Shown here: positions 25,036 to 35,296 of the stretch, one piece after another | Layout: every line of letters starts with the position of its first letter | How positions within the stretch are numbered: position 1 is the stretch's first letter | Source: Bigelowiella natans CCMP2755 | Lineage: Eukaryota; Cercozoa; Chlorarachniophyceae | Reading direction: 5' to 3' | Assembly (NCBI GenBank): GCA_000320545.1 | Contig: ADNK01001570.1 | Span: forward strand, 1-35,584 | DNA: 35,584 bases | Made by a program: the position numbers and the translations under genes | The notes under the pieces: generated by a model | The model's input: only the letters and a program-made list of their open reading frames with translations | Told to the model about the DNA's origin: nothing | Database searches by the model: none

Positions 25036-25983
25036 GATGAAAAAATAATGAAATTGCAATTTTAGTTTCTCGGTCACCTGTATCTAATGTAGATGTAGCT
25101 TAATATTAAGTTTTTATTATTAGCAAGAACAGATGAAGATCTACACGTTTTTCATGTTGGAAAAACTGTTTAAGTAATGAATTAGACATCCATTTTAGTC
25201 CAGGTGTCATTGATGTACAGTGGAAATTGTCGAAATAAAAAATTTCTACATCTTAAGATATTCATGCAGATGTCTACATTTTTTTTACGATGCGCGCTGC
25301 ATTTTTGCTAGCTTATAGAAACAATGGGCACAGCTACGTGTGATGCACGCACATGCACACATACAGTCTATTTCGCAAGTTTGCGAAGCCCCGCACTCGC
25401 ACCATCTATATAGCCATCCACTCAGTCTAGCAGTGCATTATGTGCACACCACATGCTAGCTCAGCATGCTGCATTAGCTGCGTGTCCATGCACATGCAAT
25501 AATCATGCATGCGATGTGAACGCTCGCAGGTTCATGCGAAAGGTCTAGTGCAGGCTGACGAACAAACAATGCATAGACACCACGCTAGCACGCTAGCATG
25601 TGTAAGAATACATGGCATTTTGCACCTCTAGAGACGCATGCATGGCTAGATAGCCGCAAAGCATTGCATGTGTGTCCCGACTAGCCAAACCCGCCCAAAC
25701 ACATCATCTCGACATCGCTTGTAGCCTTCATCTTGAATCTAGCATCAGTACGTTCTGCAATAGCCTACGCACACTACGCATCACATCTAGAATTGGCGAC
25801 TGCGTGAATGTATATCAATGACATTCTTTGATTCCATTATGCCATAAAAATGCGTATTGTTTTATTGTCTCGTAGGTATCACAATATTGTACTAGTATGC
25901 CTATATTTAGCCGTCATAGATCTATTCTTAATACGTACTGATGTTGGCCACCATACTATCATGATGACTCAAGTAATATTCAA
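25036..25983. other. Spacer between convergent genes, with a CATG/CTAGC-rich block
   Basis: Between the stop of the giant gene and the stop of the minus-strand gene. AATAAA at about 25234-25239 could serve polyadenylation of the plus-strand gene. From about 25290 to 25830 the DNA is dense in GCATGC, CTAGC, TGCAC and CATG words and almost free of triplet repeats, like 4040-4650 upstream of the LINE ORF1. No coding potential is seen. Confidence 0.5.
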
Positions 25984-26381
25984 TTACTTCCCTAATATCT
26001 CATATAATGCAATCCTGAAGCTGCCGCCTAACATCTGGTCGCTGATAACGTCAACAAGATAAACAAGATCACGACAACAAACCAGCAACATTTTGTTATT
26101 ATCTGTACAGCATCCTGGCATTATTATTCAAGAAATATGAAGGTGGATGGACGCATCTTCGTAAAAATAAGTGATGAGTCGAGTGCAGCAATTATATACA
26201 GCAACTATGCAATTTAGTACTTATGGTGCATAATGGCCACCATCACCACCCAATCATAATCATCATCATCATCATCATCACATTGATAATAGTAGTAGTA
26301 TACCTTTTGTCATTGCAATTTGCTAAGGGGGCAGGACCGTGTTTGCCGTACTTATTTCCACAACAACACCTATGGAAGGAG

Positions 26382-26415
<34 letters not shown>

Positions 26416-26501
26416 AACATGTGGAAGGAGGAGGAGGCTGCTCAAAGCATTCATAACGTCTTATATTGGATGAAGGATGTGTCTTTTCTTTACTACTACC
26501 A

Positions 26502-26533
<32 letters not shown>

Positions 26534-26643
26534 GCTGCTGTTAAATATCTACCAGCTTCCTCCCTCAAGGCCAAAATATAAAAACCCTTTGCAAGCTTCC
26601 ATGCACGTCTCCTTCGTGAAGCTATTGTAGTATATATTCATTG

Positions 26644-26674
<31 letters not shown>

Positions 26675-26855
26675 TATATTCAGACGCAGAGGGGAGACAG
26701 AGTAGTAGTAGTGCAGCAATACTCACTGTTAACCTCATTGGTAAATCTAAGCAAAGGTCTTTATGACAAACGACTACGACGATGATGATAAGGCCGTTTT
26801 ATGTTCATTGAAGTCCCTCTTTGCCCCTTACATGACCGATTCCTCAAAAATCATC

Positions 26856-26895
<40 letters not shown>

Positions 26896-27139
26896 CACAC
26901 ACAAACACGCACGTACCCCCATTTTCTTGGTCCTGAAGGCAAATCTCTATCCCACTGCAAAATGTGGTGGTGGTGATGATGATGACGATGATGGTGTTAT
27001 TGTGACGTGACAGCAATATAGAAACATAATAGTGGGGAGGATGAGAATGATAAAGATGAAGACGAAGAATTAACTCTAGTAGTTATAGTGATTTCAATAG
27101 CATTCACTAGCAGAAGAATATATATTTATATTAATAATT

Positions 27140-27178
<39 letters not shown>

Positions 27179-27366
27179 ATCTTATTGAAAGCAGTAGCAT
27201 AGTAATAATACCTTATCGATATAACAGCCTTTGAACTTGTACTTATCGCTTGAATATTTCTTAACATCAGCACTTGACACTGCTGTTTTGGCAGAGGCAG
27301 GTGATGATGGAGATGATGATGACGATGCTCGGTCTTCCTCTTCCTCTTTCAATATTTCCTTCGTAA
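25984..27366 (-). other. WSC-like carbohydrate-binding domain over five exons
   Basis: Reading the minus strand: exon 27366-27212 ends ...YKFKGCYIDK. Exon 26954-26917 gives WDRDLPSGPRKW. Exon 26621-26553 gives FTKETCMEACKGFLYFGLEG. Exon 26369-26304 gives CCCGNKYGKHGPAP and LANCNDK. Exon 26041-25984 gives DQMLGGSFRIALYEILGK and TAA. Joined, these follow the WSC order GCY-D...RDLP...tC..aC..y.yFGLe...C.CGN.YG..G.A...C. WSC domains act in cell-wall stress sensors and in extracellular carbohydrate-binding proteins. The Cys usually found before GG near the end (CGG) is Leu here. This is the best-supported part of the gene. Confidence 0.83.
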
Positions 27367-27597
27367 CTAATGACAAACGATATTATAAACATATATATAA
27401 TGAGAAGACACGACTGGTATTTGGGTAGTCAACTTCTCCTTCCCCTCCTCCTCCTCTCTACAACTCTTACATAGATTAATAAACGATATTTGTGTATACT
27501 AATACAATGAAATGGTAGTGTAATAGCTTATTTCCCCCCTCCTCCCCCCCATTTCTTTTCTTGCTCTTGTGCTTTTTCTTGTTGTTTTTGGTAATCG

Positions 27598-27631
<34 letters not shown>

Positions 27632-27764
27632 ACGGTTTGCACGGCGGATGAAGAAGAATTCTTTTTGAGTCTTTCCTTTACCACTCTTGCTACTTGGCCC
27701 TAGCCTGATAATGAATGGTAATAATGATCAAGATAATTATGATGATGCTGCTTGCTGAACCCAT

Positions 27765-27800
<36 letters not shown>

Positions 27801-29360
27801 CGCTACTACTACTACAACAACTTACACATAGCCTGAGTATTTGCCAGAGATTAGTGTTACGTGAGAGCCAAGGCCACTCTGCTGCTCTACTTTCCACCTA
27901 ATAAATGTAGAACAACAACAACAACGACAAGAAGAAGAAGAAGAAGAAGAAGAAGAAGAAGCAGAAAACAACAAACGAATTGGAGAGAATCATCATCATC
28001 ATCATCATCATCATCAACAACAGCAACAACTTGTTTCTCTTTTATCATTAGATTCCTTCTGCTTTCATAATGAGGATGATGATGATGCTTTCTCCTCTTC
28101 TTTTTGTTGTTGTTGTTCTTCTTCTTCATTTACTACTACTAGTACTGGTAGTACTGCTACTAGTACTGCTAGTACTGCTACTAGTACTGGTAGTACTGCT
28201 ACTAGTACTACATGCTGTTTTCCTTTGCCTTTACAAGGCCCACATGCGTAGTGCCTCCAACGTCCGTGACAGTACTCAAGTACATTCCATTGGTTTCGTC
28301 TCTCTGATAGTAGTAAGCAAGTAGGTTTGAGAGAGATATCATACATGCATGCATGCGTGCATACATCATCACAGTAGCTCTAACATTACAGCTACAAGCT
28401 TTTTCTACTTCTCATTCTTCCTCTTCTTCTTCTTCACACACACACACAATAGTGCTACTACTGATAATTTGTCCAGCAATAACTAGGCAAGTAGCAGAAG
28501 GTATCTGTCTATCACCCTTCTATCTGTGCTCTTTCTTTTGGTAATAGTGATATAAATGACTAATAACAAAGCAGTATCTGTTTTGTACCGGGCATGTGTA
28601 TTGGATGTTGTATTGTCGGAAATTTGCTCCCCTATCCCCTTGCCTGTGGTGAGTGTTTGTCGTGTATTAGAGTAGTATGCACATAATGATGAGTTAGAAG
28701 TAGTTAGGAACACTGTTGTATATATGATGTTGTGCGCGCGCGCGCGTGTGTGTGTGTGTATAACGACTGACTGGCGCATACGTCACCTATGCATCTTAAA
28801 GCAGGATTCCTTGGCTGTCTTCATATTCTAAAGGGAATATACGTATATATATAAGCAGTAGCGTTTGGGTGAAAAGAGGTAGGAATGTTGATATATATCT
28901 CCATGATTGTTGGGAAGGAATTACTTCAGCTGTACTAGGGGGGGAAAGACTTTTCAAGGTTTTTGTATTTAGTCAAACAACTCACCATTACGCTGGCTAA
29001 TGTTCTAAGTTTTATTATTAGGATTATCTTTGTATGTATTGCCTCCTCCTCCTCCTCCTCCTCCACGTCCTCCTATCCATCTATCTATCTATCTATCCAT
29101 GACCTTGATGACTCTACAAATGCCATTTCCACCACACGTTAAGAAACCCTTGACCGACTCGTGAAAGACAGCATACCTATTTAGCATGATGATGATGGTG
29201 ATGATCGACTATTCTCATGTGATGATGAAATGCCGTTGGAGATTTGCTACTATCATCACTATCATCACTATCATCATCATCATCATCATCATTATCATCG
29301 TTATCATGATGCGAATTCATTCACACAAGGAAGACTGCTCTCCTGAAACACGCTGTTGTG

Positions 29361-29393
<33 letters not shown>

Positions 29394-29567
29394 TTGCATA
29401 CTCGTATTTTTTAGATGGAATAGAATCTGCCACCTAAATAATGCACAGCACTCATCATGAGCCGAGTAGTAGTATAGTAGTGATACTATCACCCAAATGA
29501 AGCAACAGTGGATATTCCGAAAAAAATGTTATCATATTCTAACAATACGACAACTATGACAACGATA

Positions 29568-29602
<35 letters not shown>

Positions 29603-31081
29603 AGTAATGATGGTGGTGATAAATGGCATTGAATGCGTCTTCTTTAACACAACTGGTACTAGGCTGTACAAGCTTGGATCATTTCTTCACCAAATGGTAG
29701 GAACTCTTCTTCTTCTTCTTCTTCTTCTTATCATAAAGGTTGATTCTCCCCTAGTCATATCTATCACTATTACTACTACAATATCATCATAAACAAGAAC
29801 CATAGCGAAGGTAAATGACGAATGCCTGATAACAAGCAATTAGGAAGAAGAAGAAGAAGGAAGTCAATAGTAGTAGCAGTAAGTAGACAACATGGCACAG
29901 ACACCAAACACACGACAACGCCGTCTCAATAAGCAGTACCTCATCCTCATCACCTTGTTGCGAGTGATATGCCACTATAGCAATATCGATGATGATGATG
30001 ATGATGATGGTGATGATTATGATGTGTATATACATCTATAAATACCACTAATAGGAATATTACATCGTCTCTCTGTCCTCACTGTCAGCGTGGAGAACCA
30101 ACACACTGGATCTAAGGGGGGGGGAGGGGGGGGGGCGATGTTGTTGTTGGTGGTAGTGAAATGCCCAGCAGCAGCATACGGATAGATGATAACAACACAG
30201 CATATAACAGTATTCATGAATGGAGTCATCACCACCCACCGTCTCATCAGCAACATCATCATTACTCACTTCCGATTCAACACAAGAAAATAAACGAATA
30301 AATCATATACTCATCACAATGATGAACGTTGTCGTTTTGTTGTTATTACTTACTTACTTACTTACTTACAACTGTTACTAATGTTATCTATACCCTGTCT
30401 TTTTATGGACACCTATCCAATGATCCTTGAAAAAGGAAGAAAAACAAACAACAATGGTAGGATAGGAGTGATGATATTTGACAGCAGAAGAAAGCTGTAG
30501 TACATCGTGCTATGATGTCGTAGAAAAGAAGGATAAGAAGAGTATCAAGATGATGATGATAAGAGCACGTGATAATACAACTACTACTATTTCTCCCAAA
30601 TAGAGAGATATCTACTCTCTGATCATTGTTGTTTGTTTGTTTGTTTGTTTGTTTGGTGGTTGGTTGGTTAGATGTTAGAGGGAGATATCACTTTTCCAGG
30701 TCCGTCTAAGTAACACTGCAGCTTCTCTCCTTCTGCATCCTTTTAATGATGATAGGATAGGATAGGATAGGATAGGATAGAATAGATAGACGATACAAGA
30801 AGGAGGCATCAGAGAGAAAGTGATGATCAAGAGTTGGTGAAGAGGAAATAATATATGAATCATCATCATCATCATCATCATCGTCATCATCGTCATCATC
30901 ATCATCATCGGTATGCCATTCCCTAACAAAAACCGTTGACCAATAAAAACAACAACATCATCATCGTCGTCGTATTGTGGTTGCAGCCGTTTAAATAGCA
31001 CCACCTTGTATAATCTCCAAGGAGAGGCATCTGTTTTGTTGTCAAACAGCTTCACCCTACAAGATTTAGGAGAAGATCATA

Positions 31082-31116
<35 letters not shown>

Positions 31117-31726
31117 ATTGATGTTGATGATAGTAGTAGTAGTAGTAGTAGTAGTAGTAGCTATTGTCTATTTTCATCCTCATCATCCTCATAATGACGG
31201 ATAGATAGCACCAGATATGAGATGTAATACTCTTTCTGTTTTGGTCTTTACAATTATAAATACTTTTGTTTGTTTCTTTCACCGATCAATCCTTCGATCT
31301 TTCTCTCTCACCATCCATTATACTACTTGTACATACTACTATTAGTACTACTACTACTACTACCTGAGAGCTCTTTTGTAAGGCTGCTTATCCTTGGACA
31401 TGTCGTACGAGAGCCACTTCATATAGTTCTTCCCAGGGCAAACATACTGCAACGAGCAATAATGAGCAAATGATGATGAACATGACTTTAATAACAATAA
31501 TGATGATGATGATGATAATGATAGCGATGATGAAGAGAGAAAGGGGGACAACAACATTTCTCAAGTGACGATATTGTGTACACAATTGTTATTAGTTACG
31601 TACAGCAATATAGAAGACTCGAGAGTGTGTGAGGCCTCCCTGATCATCCATATCGTCCAACACCTAAGCAGCAGCAGCAGGGAAGAGGTGTCAGAACAAT
31701 TAAAACGTACAAATGTATAATATACA

Positions 31727-31769
<43 letters not shown>

Positions 31770-31779
31770 TATTAAGGCG

Positions 31780-31812
<33 letters not shown>

Positions 31813-33188
31813 GTACTACCTCTGCTGCGGCAAAGCATGAGTTTTTGACGGCAGTAGAAGACATTTCAACCTGTTCGCAATAAAGTGGTTGTGCTTTGAT
31901 GTTACTACTGCAAACGCTGAAAATACATAGAGTGTGGATTTATGACGATGAGGTGATGATGGCTTGAACCTATCCATCCAAGTTGTTGAAATTGTTGTAT
32001 ATTTATGTTTTTTTTTTTTATGGTAGTGCTTCACGTATTAGTCTTGATTTATCCTGATGGTTTTACAACAAAAACAACAACAACAACTTCTACTACTACT
32101 ACTACTAGTAGTAGTAGTAGTAGTATTTGTACCTCGGAGCAGTATTGATCATCCCCGCAAACGAGGAGAGACTTCCTTCTATGTGACAGTATACTGTATG
32201 CCAAGCCTGGCGTGATGGGGTCCTCTCCTAAGAACATCATAATCATCCCCATCATTTATTTATTTACACACAGTGTTCTGTCGTTTCTATGCATCGAGGA
32301 GTTCGGTTCTACTTGCAGCAGCAGCAACATCAATACCAAAAACTATCAACAGAAACTACTTACCAAGACCAACACCGAGATAATTAGCAACAGGAAGGTG
32401 AAGTCCATGCTTTTTCGTCAATTGAGCCCCTGACCGATGGGAATATAATAATAATGAAGATTATGGTGGTGGTGGGATTGATGATGATGATGATGATAAT
32501 GATGATGATGAGGGTGCAAACAAAGATCCATTCTAGCATAGCTCTACCACCACCACTACTACTACTACTCTACTACTACTATTACTGCTACTAGCACTAG
32601 TAAATATAATAATAATATTAATAACAAACAATATTAATACCACCTTTGTAAACAACGAGAAACCAGCCTAAAGCAACCACTACCAGCCAGACGTTCACTA
32701 CATAACATAGCAGCACAAGCAGAAGGAGCAGAATAGTATTTCCATATTAGTGATGATGGTCAAAGGATATGGAAGGACAAGCAGTGCAATCTTTACTACG
32801 ATGACAAAATCAGAGAAATTGTATGTTTGCAGTAGTGGGTAGCTGAGAATATAGTAGTACTGTGGATGATATACGTAAATAGTGCACGGCAGCTCTACCG
32901 AAGCATACCAACCAAATTCAGGTTACACTCCATCGACGTACATTTTATATGATGACAATATAGTCTATTTCTCTTTCTCTCTCCTCTCTTGATGACAAGA
33001 TTGCAAATATTTATGTGGAGAGTATACGGTACATCGCCCTCATAGTTATGGTAGTAGTAGGTGACCATTGCTCAAAGTTGAAGACGACGATGAGGCTGAT
33101 TGAGAAGTGCTTGTGGAACTTGCTGTCCTAGGGGAAACCACGCTACTTGCTCCCTGATGCACGCATGGTGAAGTAGTGAGAGACGAAG

Positions 33189-33233
<45 letters not shown>

Positions 33234-33931
33234 AATAGTAAAAGCAACAAAGCAAAATTCAGTGAGTGATGGGGGAAGGAGAATTCAAACAATAGCTCGT
33301 CGTTCCCTATCACCGATATAGTATGATTATTGACTGTGAATCTTAGTAATGAATGTATTTCTGGGTATGGTCGCTTTACTCCCCTCCCTATTTGATAGCA
33401 AACACTATTGCTAACAGGAAGTTACCGACGACGCCTTTCCTTCAGCAGGTTTAGAATGAGAGGAATTGGCGCCATCATCCCGAGGCTAAAGTAACACACA
33501 TCCAAGAGTGACTATTTAGTGTTCCCTCTTCCAAGACCCGAAAATTAAGTGACGTCAGAAGGAACGAATACATCCCGCATCTTCCCCGAGTATTACTCTG
33601 CTTCTACAACTACTCCTCCTCCTCCTCCTCCTCCTCTTCCTCCTCCTCCTCTTCCTACTACTACTACTACTGCTGCTACTACTACTGCACCTTATTCCGC
33701 TTGAGCATTACTCCTTACCGTATTGTGTCGATAGCAGGTAAATCGATCTACGCGTGGTTGAGTAGCGGCGTGTGCTGTTGTTGGCGTTCGTCGATGTTGA
33801 GTTGAACTCTCTAACTCAATGTTTGAGTTGTCGCATGGGTCTAATTCATGCCATTTCGCACAAAATGTAGATTGATATCGAATCTGGTCAGACGCACAAG
33901 CAACATTCTCGAAAACAGAAAAGAACACGTG
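25984..33931 (-). CDS. Cryptic microexon gene: Ser/Thr-rich single-pass protein with C-terminal WSC-like domain
   Basis: Exons in transcription order, high to low: 33931-33719, 33485-33426, 33153-33066, 32697-32644, 32429-32364, 32227-32133, 31870-31820, 31663-31604, 31446-31364, 31056-31005, 30739-30692, 30509-30413, 30111-30046, 29974-29940, 29433-29392, 29342-29325, 28303-28212, 27704-27634, 27366-27212, 26954-26917, 26621-26553, 26369-26304, 26041-25984. All are GT-AG, phases agree, and the sum is 1,677 nt (about 558 residues). Order of the product: Cys-bearing N-terminal part, Ser-rich stretch, membrane segment NVWLVVVALGWFLVVY, an unrecognised beta-rich domain (LLVCGDDQYCSE, YVCPGKNYMKWLSYDMS), an acidic/Ser linker, then the WSC-like domain. 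The three exons 30509-29940 and the 18-nt exon 29342-29325 are the least secure: 30692 can join 29433 directly in phase. The start is open; ATGCAG|GTAATT at 34033-34028 is one candidate. No ORF exceeds 71 codons, so gene finders may miss it. Confidence 0.68.
26383..26413. repeat. (CA)n microsatellite
   Basis: Pure CA dinucleotide run. On the minus strand it is (TG)n within the intron just upstream of the exon at 26369. A second pure CA run lies at about 26860-26892. Confidence 0.9.
27598..28210. repeat. Cluster of triplet microsatellites and an AGTACT minisatellite
   Basis: Successive pure tracts: (ATC)n 27598-27630, (CTA)n 27766-27800, (GAA)n 27931-27960, (ATC)n 27990-28015, and about 28131-28210 a degenerate minisatellite of alternating actagtactg and gtagtactgct units, rich in the palindromes ACTAGT and AGTACT. 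The stretch lies in introns of the minus-strand gene, either side of its exons at 27704-27634 and 28303-28212. Confidence 0.85.
28304..29324 (-). other. Longest intron (about 1 kb) of the WSC gene
   Basis: Contains gcatgcatgcgtgcatac near 28346, a (CA)n tract at 28436-28449, (GC)n(GT)n at 28735-28760, (CTC)n at 29042-29063 and (CTAT)n at 29078-29097. I found no exon here that fits the phases of the flanking exons. Confidence 0.45.
29356..31165. repeat. Triplet, tetramer and pentamer microsatellite clusters
   Basis: (CTA)n 29360-29391; (ATG)n 29567-29601; (CTT)n 29706-29728; (ATG)n 29990-30008; G-rich tract 30115-30136; (ACTT)n 30349-30367; (GTTT)n 30628-30652; (GGATA)n about 30752-30779; (ATC)n 30858-30910; (ATG)n 31080-31115; (TAG)n 31130-31160. 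These are introns of the minus-strand gene, with its small exons lodged between them. Confidence 0.85.
31364..31870 (-). other. Central-domain exons of the WSC gene
   Basis: Exons 31870-31820 (VEMSSTAVKNSCFAAAE), 31663-31604 (VLDDMDDQGGLTHSRVFYIA) and 31446-31364 (YVCPGKNYMKWLSYDMSKDK) are all phase 0 at their starts and join smoothly. Donors lie at the edge of (GTA)n-type repeats. The last exon ends inside AG|GTAGTAGTAG. Confidence 0.7.
31732..31813. repeat. (TA)n followed by (CTA)n
   Basis: An AT dinucleotide run at 31732-31764 and a CTA run at 31780-31810, in the intron between minus-strand exons 31870-31820 and 31663-31604. The (CTA)n edge lies next to the donor at 31819. Confidence 0.9.
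32133..32697 (-). other. Membrane segment and juxtamembrane exons of the WSC gene
   Basis: Three consecutive exons (32697-32644, 32429-32364, 32227-32133) join in phase as NVWLVVVALGWFLVVYK, then AQLTKKHGLHLPVANYLGVG, then EDPITPGLAYSILSHRRKS and LLVCGDDQYCSE. The first is a clear membrane span flanked by Ser-rich and basic sequence. What follows is folded-looking, but I do not recognise it. Confidence 0.7.
33190..33656. repeat. (GA)n and (CTC)n tracts
   Basis: (GA)n at 33193-33230 becomes (TC)n on the minus strand. It lies just upstream of the acceptor of exon 33153-33066, so it serves as its polypyrimidine tract. (CTC)n at 33614-33655 lies in the neighbouring intron. Confidence 0.85.
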
Positions 33932-34340
33932 CTGATTTCAATTGGCGGCAGCCTGATGTCAACAATTTTTGAGTTGATCCACCGGCATTGAGAATCCTTT
34001 CTTTCTTCGTCGCAGGGAACCAATTACCTGCATTGCTTCTCCCCCAACTTCGGTTCCGTTTGTGAACGGAGATACGTTTTGTTTTGTCAATGCGACAATC
34101 TTGATTGTGTGTCGTAGTCTGGAACCATGTCGATGCTAAGCATAGCGCGTCTACTCCTACTAGATCTACTAGATCTACTCCTCCTCCTCTCTGAATAATA
34201 ACTCAAAACGTTGCCTGATGGTGCTGCTGGTGGTGGTTACGAATACGTGGAGGAAAACATAAATCGCACAGCTCACGCAATCTTTCTTACCCGCAAATAC
34301 GCGACTGTCGTCCCCCCCAACATTGCCATTTTCCACCACC
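33932..34340. promoter_or_regulatory. Spacer between divergent WSC and ankyrin genes
   Basis: About 400 bp separate the first traced exon of the minus-strand gene from the ATG of the ankyrin gene, so both promoters probably lie here. A direct repeat of palindromic cores, actagatctactagatctac, occupies 34158-34178. Any 5' exon of the minus-strand gene must also fall here. No TATA box is convincing. Confidence 0.35.
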
Positions 34341-35296
34341 ATGGGTCACAATAATTCAAGAAAAAGTGAGCCAATGTCTGAAATCTACAAAGAAGCAGCA
34401 AAGAACAACGATCTCGCTTGTCTGAAGCGTTTAATTCAGTAAAAGGCAAGCATCGAGGCGAAGAACAATGAAGGTGGGTAGCAGCTGCAGTATTGCTAGC
34501 GTTTAGACAGTATTTGCAGTGTTGGGTGGGTGATGGTTATTGTTGTTGGTAGCAGTAGTGATAGTGGTATTAGTAATAGTTTTAAGTAGTGAGTATAAGG
34601 AGCAGTAGTTGTATCAGTGTTTGGTAGTGAGTAGCAGAGACTGGAAAACTGAGCATTGATATTAGTAGAGGTAGTAATATTAGTTTTACAAAAAATACTT
34701 AGAGGTTAGTTTGAGGATGGTTGTTGACATTGTATACATGTGTCATTGTTGTTTTGGCGTCTAAAATGGGGTCGCGTACCACCAGGTCAAACACCGTTGT
34801 TTTTTGGTATTTACCATGGCCATTTGGAGATCGTCAAGTACCTGGTTGGTATGAAGGCAAACATTGAGGCGAAGAATTATAAAGGTGGGTAGCAGCTGCA
34901 GTAATGCTAGCGTTTAGACAGTATTTGCAGTGTTGGGTGGGTGATGGTTATTGTTGTTGGTAGCAGTAGTGATAGTGGTATTAGTAACAGTTTTGAGTAG
35001 TGAGTACAAGGAGCAGTAGTTGTATCAGTATTTGGTAGTGAGTAGCAGAGACTGGAAAACTGAGCATTGATATTAGTAGAGGTAGTAATATTAGTTTTAC
35101 AAAAAATACTTAGAGCTTAGTTTGAGGATGGTTGTTGACATTGTATACATGTGTCATTGTTGTTTTGTGAGTCTAAAATGGGGTCGCGCACCACCAGGTC
35201 AAACACCGTTGTTTTTTGGTACTACCTTTGGCCATTTCGAGATCGTCAAGTACCTGGTTGGTATGAAGGCAAACATCGAGGCGAAGAATTATAAAG
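34341..35296 (+). CDS. Ankyrin-repeat protein, one repeat per exon, 3'-partial, first exon with in-frame stop
   Basis: Exon 1 is 34341-34473: MGHNNSRKSEPMSEIYKEAA, then NNDLACLKRLIQ, TAA at 34440-34442, then KASIEAKNNEG. Exons 2 (34786-34884) and 3 (35198-35296) are each 99 nt, bounded by phase-1 introns, and encode GQTPLFFGIYHGHLEIVKYL and GQTPLFFGTTFGHFEIVKYL, each followed by VGMKANIEAKNYKG. This is the ankyrin consensus (TPL...GH.eIVkyL). The window ends in the next intron, so more repeats are expected. The N-terminus MGHNNS fits an N-myristoylation signal (MGxxxS with basic residues after). The TAA makes this copy a pseudogene, unless exon 1 is not used or is spliced around it. Ankyrin arrays bind proteins; the partner is unknown. 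Confidence 0.72.

Noticed and set aside
25850-26062. Plus-strand 70-codon hydrophobic frame
   Set aside because: It overlaps the terminal exon of the minus-strand WSC gene, which has clear motif support.
26680-26740. Minus-strand frame MRLTVSIAALLLLCLPSA resembling a signal peptide
   Set aside because: It lies in an intron of the WSC gene, runs into a TA repeat and has no downstream coding continuation.
26722-26741. A 20-nt minus-strand microexon reading GFTNEVN with a strong GTGAGT donor
   Set aside because: It imitates the WSC segment by chance. Joining exon 26954-26917 directly to 26621-26553 gives GFTKETCMEAC with the conserved cysteines and correct phase.
29642-29735. Possible minus-strand exon reading FLPFGEEMIQA
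   Set aside because: Its phase does not fit the exons on either side, and its acceptor would lie inside a GAA repeat.
29586-29792. Open frames with Met, Ile, His or Asp runs over (ATG)n tracts here and throughout 26-33 kb
   Set aside because: They are simple repeats without stops in one or more frames; there is no non-repetitive coding content.
34440-34442. Reassigned TAA codon (variant genetic code)
   Set aside because: TAA, TAG and TGA all end other frames in the window cleanly, including TAA for ORF1, the giant gene and the WSC gene.
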